A program made the translations under genes and the position numbers. A DNA stretch of 18,672 bases from CAYXVF01 sp964468125. Its GTDB lineage: Bacteria > Myxococcota > XYA12-FULL-58-9 > CAYXVF01. Of this stretch, positions 15,401-18,672 are shown in pieces. Location of the stretch: positions 1 to 18,672 of the forward strand of contig CAYXVF010000116.1 of the NCBI GenBank assembly GCA_964468125.1. Direction: 5' to 3'. The notes under the pieces are model-generated. The model made no database searches. It was not told where the DNA came from and saw nothing but the letters and a program-made list of their open reading frames with translations. The first letter of the stretch is position 1. Each line of letters begins with the position of its first letter.

Positions 15401-16020
15401 GGGATACGGTGGAGGAGGCGCTCGAGCGGGTGAAGGAGACCTCGAGGACCATTACCCCTCCTGTTCTCTTGCCTCTCGCGATCGCCCTAGACGCGCAATG
15501 GCGTGTCGCTGTCGACCGGCCCGGCGCAACGAAGCGGCTCGAAGATTTTGAGCTCCTCGCTCTACCGGAGGATCGAAGCGAGCGCGTCACCGCTTGGCTC
15601 ATCGTCACGCGGGTATTGCACGCGCTCGACCGAAGAGAAGAAGCGAGGGACCGGGTGGCGCAGTGTTGCGAGGAGATCGAGCTCGGGGGGCTCGAGCACT
15701 TGCGGGTCGAGAGCTTGGTCTTGCGAGCGCGAAGCCGGATCGGGGAGCTCGAGGAGGCGCTGGGCGATCTTGCCGAAGCGGAGTTCTTGGCGCGAGAGCG
15801 CGGGCTGCGGCCGGGGCTCGTCGAGGCGCTGGAAACGCGCGGTGTGCTGCTCGACGGCGAGGCAGCGGGAGTGGATGCGACCACGCGGGCGATGGAGGAG
15901 CTTCGTGAGCTCGTGAGCTCGGCTCCCGCTGAGCTCGGCCGCTGCTTGCTCGCGAGTCCCCTCCCGACACGCCTTCGCGCCCGGTTCCACGTCGCGGGGC
16001 GTCGCCTCGGTGCGCTTTGA
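12481..16020 (+). CDS. Ser/Thr protein kinase-ATPase-TPR fusion (PknK-like architecture)
   Basis: A 1,179-aa cytoplasmic signalling protein. The Hanks-type kinase domain spans residues 10-260: GAGSAATV glycine loop (18-25), lysine K40, HRDLKPDN (124-131), DFG (147-149) and APE (168-170) are all present, so it should be active. Next is an AAA/STAND-type ATPase module with Walker A GPVGVGKT (310-317), a Walker B-like VLVDN with D390, and a sensor-like LLVAATES. Residues 515-620 look like the winged-helix segment of such proteins (YRFASKALHSAVYGAI). From about 640 to 1000 come amphipathic helical repeats of TPR type (for example FLDGDMRGALESYERALELV near 895). I see no transmembrane helix. The order kinase, ATPase, TPR is common in myxobacterial regulators that sense partners and phosphorylate targets. 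ATG 12481 was preferred to the adjacent GTG 12478; neither has a good ribosome binding site. It is divergent from the repeat lipoprotein. Its substrate is unknown. Confidence 0.93.
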   Translation: MEVGERINGRFEVKRVLGAGSAATVLEVFDPFSESPRALKLAPKRRHHRRFREEYRRLTRLRHPNIVRAYDFGTHAGRPYYTMELIEGVSLREFLVGSGPAVVGVIATQLLDALAVLHARGVVHRDLKPDNVLVVGQGTAALARLIDFGLSVRVGSQKKPGGSLPYLAPEVARSAPLDGRADLYSLGVLLYESLLPSGVAATLEEVAERLRNVTSPLHDHNPSISRRFSDVIAKLMHPDPEQRFRTAHEASEELTAHAPVELGTGPKRAAMERLVRGGASCHRPTLVRAISRLAQEVASDGAGRVAVLEGPVGVGKTPVLREIGVKLALSGYRLVHLPVTREPASPAPRLLRVLGRLGVDISELPLGRPVEIARAVVRGFGAVPTAVLVDNLQDAEPAAVEVLRALVRRLDRAPILLVAATESMEVRPSLAGLFGERAVACRLRPLQRAAVHALIRERLHGIEVPEPALRRITGDCEGMPGCIERTLAQLLVDETIVAEVGGYRFIGGRYRPASQHESVAQEDALAALNQHQQPILWAAAVLGWYVDAERVAHVAQVPVEETDRILAELVRAELLMPAEATRRATYRFASKALHSAVYGAIPIDVRRGLHDRAADAVSTGRRSGIRREERAEHLLKGSDDDLAVEAALEAGDRAAEAFSDRLAIEYYARAFARLSDPEDPRAAPTALRLGRLFERTGELERASAWYEAAATGETALDGLLGVAGVALLRGMPELAQAAVGKATRVPARHRRPEHAVALLRLEARIAMQAGRFLQASRVLERALRHAEKCGLECSAIANELLLDQARAARQRGNLIDTVRFAKAAGRLAKQRGDGTLAADASILTSQAFLRGGRLDGAHKALRSALQGARAIGDRMREATALRETGHARFLDGDMRGALESYERALELVRASQARLHEALVLHDLGRVRGLSGSYGAAYEALRAARAAAWESGDARSYVKALVGHALTATAVGDGDTVEEALERVKETSRTITPPVLLPLAIALDAQWRVAVDRPGATKRLEDFELLALPEDRSERVTAWLIVTRVLHALDRREEARDRVAQCCEEIELGGLEHLRVESLVLRARSRIGELEEALGDLAEAEFLARERGLRPGLVEALETRGVLLDGEAAGVDATTRAMEELRELVSSAPAELGRCLLASPLPTRLRARFHVAGRRLGAL

Positions 16021-16126
16021 GCGCGGCCAGAGCGAAAGTCACCCTCTCGATAAAAAACGACACGCTCCGGGGCCGAATCACGCAACCCCCCCGGGACCGG
16101 GAGCGATGATCGCGACCAATCGTGAT

Positions 16127-16142
16127 GCCCGAACGATCGGGC
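16127..16142 (+). other. Perfect hairpin just upstream of a strong ribosome binding site
   Basis: GCCCGA-ACGA-TCGGGC forms a perfect 6-bp stem with a 4-base loop, extendable by a T-G pair, ending 8 bases before AGGAGG. There is no T-run, so it is not a standard terminator. In this 141-bp spacer after the kinase it could be an operator, an mRNA-stability stem, or chance in GC-rich sequence. Confidence 0.4.
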
Positions 16143-16150
16143 GACAACGA

Positions 16151-16156
16151 AGGAGG
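16151..16156 (+). promoter_or_regulatory. Strong ribosome binding site
   Basis: AGGAGG lies 5 bases before the ATG at 16162, the best Shine-Dalgarno match in the window. It supports the small unknown gene as a real, well-translated gene and fixes its start. Confidence 0.75.
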
Positions 16157-16161
16157 CGGCC

Positions 16162-16740
16162 ATGAGTGAGGCTGCGAGTGTCGGCGGCAGTGACAAGCTG
16201 ATGGGCAAACAATACGTCGACGAGATCAAATACGGTGAGAGCTACGTCGGGAAGCGCGCCGAGAGCGCGAAGACCCCGGACGCGAACAAGAGCGCCGCTC
16301 AACAACAGACGAGCCAGACCGGGACAAATCAGTCGCAGACGACGGCCGCACGCAGCCGGGCGGGTTGCACAGTTGTGAACACCGCGGCGCAGCTCGCGAA
16401 TGTGGGACCAAACCCGTCGACGGTCGAGACCGCCGCGCGCACCATCACGGTGGCGGTTCCCGCCATCGCCATGCCGGCATTTGCGACCCAGAGTCACGCG
16501 GTGTGGCACGGGGCGGTGGAGGCCGATCCGTCGCTCCTCGAAGACCTCTGGGACGACGAGCGCACACCCAAGGGAGTGGTCAAGCAGTCACGTCGTCGGC
16601 ACCGACGGGTGCATGGCGTGGGCGCCGAGAACCGAGCGACGCGACTCGCCCGTCAGGCCCGTTGGTTCACCATGCTGGGTCTGGTCGAGCCCTGGATCGC
16701 GGCGGCGGAAATGGACCAGAAGCCGAAGCGGCGGCGCTGA
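16162..16740 (+). CDS. Hypothetical small basic protein
   Basis: I do not recognise this 192-aa protein. It has no signal peptide or obvious membrane helix. Residues 1-35 are mixed and charged, about 36-66 are a polar Ser/Thr/Gln/Ala-rich, probably disordered segment, and the middle contains a mildly hydrophobic AVPAIAMPAFA stretch. The C-terminal third is strongly basic (SRRRHRRVHG, then KPKRRR at the very end), which suggests nucleic-acid or acidic-partner binding. It has a single cysteine near residue 69. A perfect AGGAGG five bases before the ATG argues that it is real. It sits 141 bases after the kinase gene and before the rplU promoter, so it may belong with the kinase. Being Ser/Thr-rich and next to a Ser/Thr kinase, it is a candidate substrate, but this is speculation. 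Confidence 0.68.
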   Translation: MSEAASVGGSDKLMGKQYVDEIKYGESYVGKRAESAKTPDANKSAAQQQTSQTGTNQSQTTAARSRAGCTVVNTAAQLANVGPNPSTVETAARTITVAVPAIAMPAFATQSHAVWHGAVEADPSLLEDLWDDERTPKGVVKQSRRRHRRVHGVGAENRATRLARQARWFTMLGLVEPWIAAAEMDQKPKRRR

Positions 16741-16764
16741 ACGCCCATTTTTCGCGGGTTTGCC

Positions 16765-16794
16765 TTGACAGGTTCGGGGGCGATCCCCTATCTC
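16765..16794 (+). promoter_or_regulatory. Sigma-70-type promoter for rplU-rpmA
   Basis: A perfect -35 hexamer TTGACA at 16765-16770 is followed after 18 bases by TATCTC at 16789-16794, a weak -10 that keeps the TAT. Transcription would start near 16801, giving a leader of about 34 bases before the rplU ATG. The site lies just after the small basic gene and is well placed to drive the ribosomal protein genes. The leader contains a small GGCC-AACG-GGCC hairpin immediately before the ribosome binding site. Confidence 0.6.
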
Positions 16795-16834
16795 CGCCGT
16801 TCCCGATGGGCCAACGGGCCTAGGAGTGAATGCG

Positions 16835-17146
16835 ATGTACGCAGTAATTCGTACCGGTGGTAAGCAGCACCGCGTGGTCAAAGGCGAGCGCCTCAAGGTC
16901 GATCGCCTGAGCGGCGACGTGGGCTCGGAGATTCAAATCGAGGATATCTTGCTCCTCGGCGGCGAAGGTGACGCAAAGATCGGCACCCCGGTCGTCGAAG
17001 GTGCCAAGGTAACCGCCAAGATCCTGCGTCAGGATCGGGGCTCGAAGGTCCGCGTCTTCAAGAAGCGGCGTCGGAAGGGCTCGAAGAAGCTCATCGGCCA
17101 CCGGCAGGCCTTCACCGAGCTCGAGATCACGGGAATCGAGGGTTAA
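16835..17146 (+). CDS. rplU: 50S ribosomal protein L21
   Basis: A structural protein of the large ribosomal subunit that binds 23S rRNA. Its 103 aa match the normal bacterial length. The N-terminal MYAVIRTGGKQHRV and the C-terminal basic KRRRKGSKKLIGHRQ segment are L21 signatures. The ATG at 16835 is preferred over an in-frame GTG at 16826 because AGGAG lies 8 bases upstream of it and because L21 proteins begin MYAVI. It is first in the conserved rplU-rpmA pair, whose two stoichiometric products are cotranslated: the stop is 2 bases before the rpmA ATG. No anomaly seen. Confidence 0.98.
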   Translation: MYAVIRTGGKQHRVVKGERLKVDRLSGDVGSEIQIEDILLLGGEGDAKIGTPVVEGAKVTAKILRQDRGSKVRVFKKRRRKGSKKLIGHRQAFTELEITGIEG

Positions 17147-17148
17147 CG

Positions 17149-17418
17149 ATGGCACACAAAAAAGGTCAGGGCTCGACCCGTAACGGGCGCGACTCGAATC
17201 CGAAGTATCTGGGTGTGAAGCGTCACGACGGAATGACCGTCGCCGCGGGCAATATTTTGGTCCGCCAGCGCGGAACCAAGATCCACGCCGGCCGCAATGT
17301 CGGCTGCGGCAAGGATCACACCTTGTTCGCGCTCAAAGACGGCGTGGTCCGTTTCGAGCAGCGCAACAATCGCACCACTGCGACGATCTACAACGCGGAA
17401 GAGCAGGCGAAGGCCTAG
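17149..17418 (+). CDS. rpmA: 50S ribosomal protein L27
   Basis: A large-subunit protein whose N-terminal arm reaches toward the peptidyl-transferase centre. It is 89 aa, the usual size, with the signature MAHKKGQGSTRNGRDSNPK start and the GNILVRQRGTKIHAG core. There is no cleavable Firmicutes-type N-terminal extension; the sequence begins directly with the AHKK arm. A GAGGG site overlaps the end of rplU just ahead of the ATG, and only 2 bases separate the genes. An intrinsic terminator follows 33 bases after the stop. Confidence 0.98.
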   Translation: MAHKKGQGSTRNGRDSNPKYLGVKRHDGMTVAAGNILVRQRGTKIHAGRNVGCGKDHTLFALKDGVVRFEQRNNRTTATIYNAEEQAKA

Positions 17419-17451
17419 AACGGCCCTGCCCCCGTTTTGGATAATCGAGAA

Positions 17452-17490
17452 GCGTCGTGTCCCCGTCCGGGATGCGGCGCTTTTTTTTTT
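17452..17490 (+). terminator. Intrinsic terminator between rpmA and obgE
   Basis: GCGTCGTGTCCC (17452-17463) pairs with GGGATGCGGCGC (17469-17480) over 12 positions, nine Watson-Crick and three G-T, around the 5-base loop CGTCC, followed immediately by ten T (17481-17490). This is the classic rho-independent form and the best terminator in the window. It lies between rpmA and obgE, leaving only 33 bases before the obgE ATG, so obgE must rely on readthrough, antitermination or a promoter before or within the hairpin. A GATAAT that could be a -10 box lies at 17439-17444 without a clear -35. Confidence 0.85.
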
Positions 17491-17523
17491 GCCGACGGCG
17501 CGATCGAGGCGATTGAGGAATCC

Positions 17524-18558
17524 ATGAGTCTCCGCACGAAGTTCATCGATGAATGCACCATCTTCGTCCGGTCTGGCTCCGGGGGCCCCGGAGCGGTCTC
17601 CTTTCGGCGTGAGAAGTTCGTCGAGTTCGGGGGGCCGGACGGCGGCGACGGCGGCAAGGGCGGTGATGTTGTCCTCGTGGCGAACCCGCAGATGAACACG
17701 CTGCTCGATTACAAATTTGCCCCGCGCCACATCGCAGGCAGTGGCGCCGCGGGGGCCGGCCGCAACAAGAGCGGCAAAGCCGGCGACGACTCGATTTTGG
17801 AAGTGCCGGTCGGGACCGTGGCGCACGACGCGGATACGCGCGAAACCTTGGTGGACCTCAGCGAGCCGGGTCAGCGATTCGTCGTCTGCAAGGGCGGCCG
17901 TGGTGGCAAGGGCAATGCGCACTTCAAATCGAGCACGCGCCAGGTTCCACGATTCGCGCAGCCGGGCGAGCCGTCCGAGGAGCGTCGGATCCGCCTCGAG
18001 CTCAAGCTCCTCGCGGACGTCGGCTTGGTTGGATTTCCGAACGTCGGCAAATCCTCTCTCATCTCACGGATCAGCGCTGCGAAGCCGAAGGTCGCCGACT
18101 ATCCCTTCACCACACTCGAGCCAAAGCTCGGCGTGGTTCAGTTTGGCAGCCACGAGCACTTCGTCGTCGCTGACGTGCCCGGTCTGATCGTAGGCGCCTC
18201 AGAAGGCGCCGGACTGGGGACGCGCTTCCTCCGGCACGTCGAGCGCGTGCGACGGATCGTTCACATGGTCACCGTCGAGCAGGACTACGACGACCGGGAC
18301 CCGATCGCCGACTACGAAGCGATCGAACGGGAGATCGAGGCGCACGCGCAGGAGCTGAAACGCGTCCCGCGCATACTCGTCCTCAACCGCATGGACCTGC
18401 AGTTCGTCTCGGAGGCGCGCGAACGCGTGGAGGCCTTCGCCAAAGAGAAGGGGCTCCCGTTTTTTGCCATCTCCGCGGCCACCGGCGAGGGCGTCCGCGA
18501 TCTCGTCAATCATCTCGGTCAGCAAGTGGCTCAGGACCGGCAGGCTGGGATGCGCTGA
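17524..18558 (+). CDS. obgE: GTPase Obg (ribosome assembly)
   Basis: An essential GTPase that binds the 50S subunit during late assembly and links growth to nucleotide levels. It is 344 aa. The glycine-rich Obg fold covers residues 1-160 (FGGPDGGDGGKGGD, GGRGGKGN). The GTPase domain has G1 GFPNVGKS (170-177), G2 DYPFTTLE (192-199), G3 DVPG (217-220), G4 NRMD (288-291, Arg where NKxD is usual) and G5 SAA (317-319). It ends soon after the G domain, so it lacks the variable C-terminal extensions of some homologues. The ATG at 17524 starts the canonical MSLRTKFIDE with GAGG five bases upstream; the open frame back to 17437 translates the terminator T-run as FFF and is rejected. It follows rplU-rpmA in the widely conserved order. 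Its 3' end overlaps the tail of a convergent gene by 53 bases. Confidence 0.97.
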   Translation: MSLRTKFIDECTIFVRSGSGGPGAVSFRREKFVEFGGPDGGDGGKGGDVVLVANPQMNTLLDYKFAPRHIAGSGAAGAGRNKSGKAGDDSILEVPVGTVAHDADTRETLVDLSEPGQRFVVCKGGRGGKGNAHFKSSTRQVPRFAQPGEPSEERRIRLELKLLADVGLVGFPNVGKSSLISRISAAKPKVADYPFTTLEPKLGVVQFGSHEHFVVADVPGLIVGASEGAGLGTRFLRHVERVRRIVHMVTVEQDYDDRDPIADYEAIEREIEAHAQELKRVPRILVLNRMDLQFVSEARERVEAFAKEKGLPFFAISAATGEGVRDLVNHLGQQVAQDRQAGMR

Positions 18559-18672
18559 TCTCAGCCGAACCACGTGGCCGATAGCGCCCGTGGAGGAACT
18601 CGATCACATCGATGAGCTGCCGCACGGTCATGTCACGGCTGTAGTCGTGCATGCGTGAAGCGTCGCTGCCGG
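18506..18672 (-). CDS. C-terminal end of a convergent gene, possibly cytochrome c-like
   Basis: A minus-strand frame enters from the right edge and stays open for 54 codons to a TGA at 18506-18508. The visible peptide includes MHDYSRDMTVRQLIDVIEFL followed by HGRYRP and a polar tail. The M-x-D-Y...MTVRQLIDVIEFL pattern resembles the last helix of small c-type cytochrome domains, where an axial methionine precedes a terminal amphipathic helix, but the CxxCH site would lie outside the window, so this is tentative. The upstream part reads as real coding sequence and is unlike the other frames. It converges on obgE, the final 53 bases overlapping the obgE coding region. Confidence 0.55.
   Translation of the reverse strand, partial: GSDASRMHDYSRDMTVRQLIDVIEFLHGRYRPRGSAEISASQPAGPEPLADRDD

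Noticed and set aside
16365..16823. 152-codon plus-strand frame overlapping the small basic gene
   Set aside because: It lacks a ribosome binding site, has His/Gly/Arg-rich shadow composition and would run through the rplU promoter.
17437..17523. 29-residue N-terminal extension of Obg from a TTG start
   Set aside because: It translates the terminator hairpin and T-run (FFF); Obg proteins begin at the M-x-x-x-x-K-F-I-D sequence.
17143..17922. 259-codon minus-strand frame antisense to rpmA and obgE
   Set aside because: It crosses two well-identified genes and an intrinsic terminator; shadow frame.

Overview
The window reads as chromosomal DNA of a high-GC, Gram-negative, predatory-type deltaproteobacterium, most likely Myxococcota. 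The evidence is threefold: very large cysteine-rich secreted lipoproteins built from the CGNGxxxxGExCDG disulfide-repeat module typical of myxobacteria, a eukaryote-like Ser/Thr kinase fused to an ATPase and a TPR-like tail, and strong G/C bias at third codon positions. A run of exactly 100 N (1940-2039) marks a scaffold join, so this is a draft or metagenome assembly. Species cannot be named from sequence alone.

Left part, minus strand (1-12375). Four genes point leftwards. A 992-aa lipoprotein made almost entirely of 14 disulfide modules (12375-9397) is followed by isoleucyl-tRNA synthetase (9330-6496). After a 287-bp spacer comes a 1,698-aa (plus gap) lipoprotein with a cysteine-rich stalk and a long helical/beta C-terminal body (6208-1112). 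Fourteen bases further is a second cysteine-rich lipoprotein (1097 to beyond the left edge). The last two look like a translationally coupled pair whose products would both sit on the cell surface or in the periplasm. The housekeeping gene ileS is thus sandwiched between accessory envelope genes.

Right part, mostly plus strand (12481-18672). Divergent from the repeat lipoprotein is a 1,179-aa cytoplasmic protein kinase with an AAA/STAND-type ATPase and a TPR-like tail, followed by a small basic protein of unknown function with a strong ribosome binding site. Then comes the conserved rplU-rpmA-obgE cluster (ribosomal proteins L21 and L27 and the ribosome-assembly GTPase Obg), with a near-consensus sigma-70-type promoter before rplU and a textbook intrinsic terminator between rpmA and obgE. 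At the right edge the 3' end of a minus-strand gene, possibly a cytochrome c-like protein, overlaps the obgE tail.

I see no mobile element, CRISPR array, tRNA or rRNA. No gene-free stretch exceeds 300 bases; the longest is 6209-6495. The parts most worth a second look are the higher-order three-module duplication in the 992-aa lipoprotein, the uncharacterised two-gene lipoprotein cassette at 1-6208, the loss of three of four zinc ligands in IleS, and the hairpin/T-run elements at 12408-12434 and 17452-17490.
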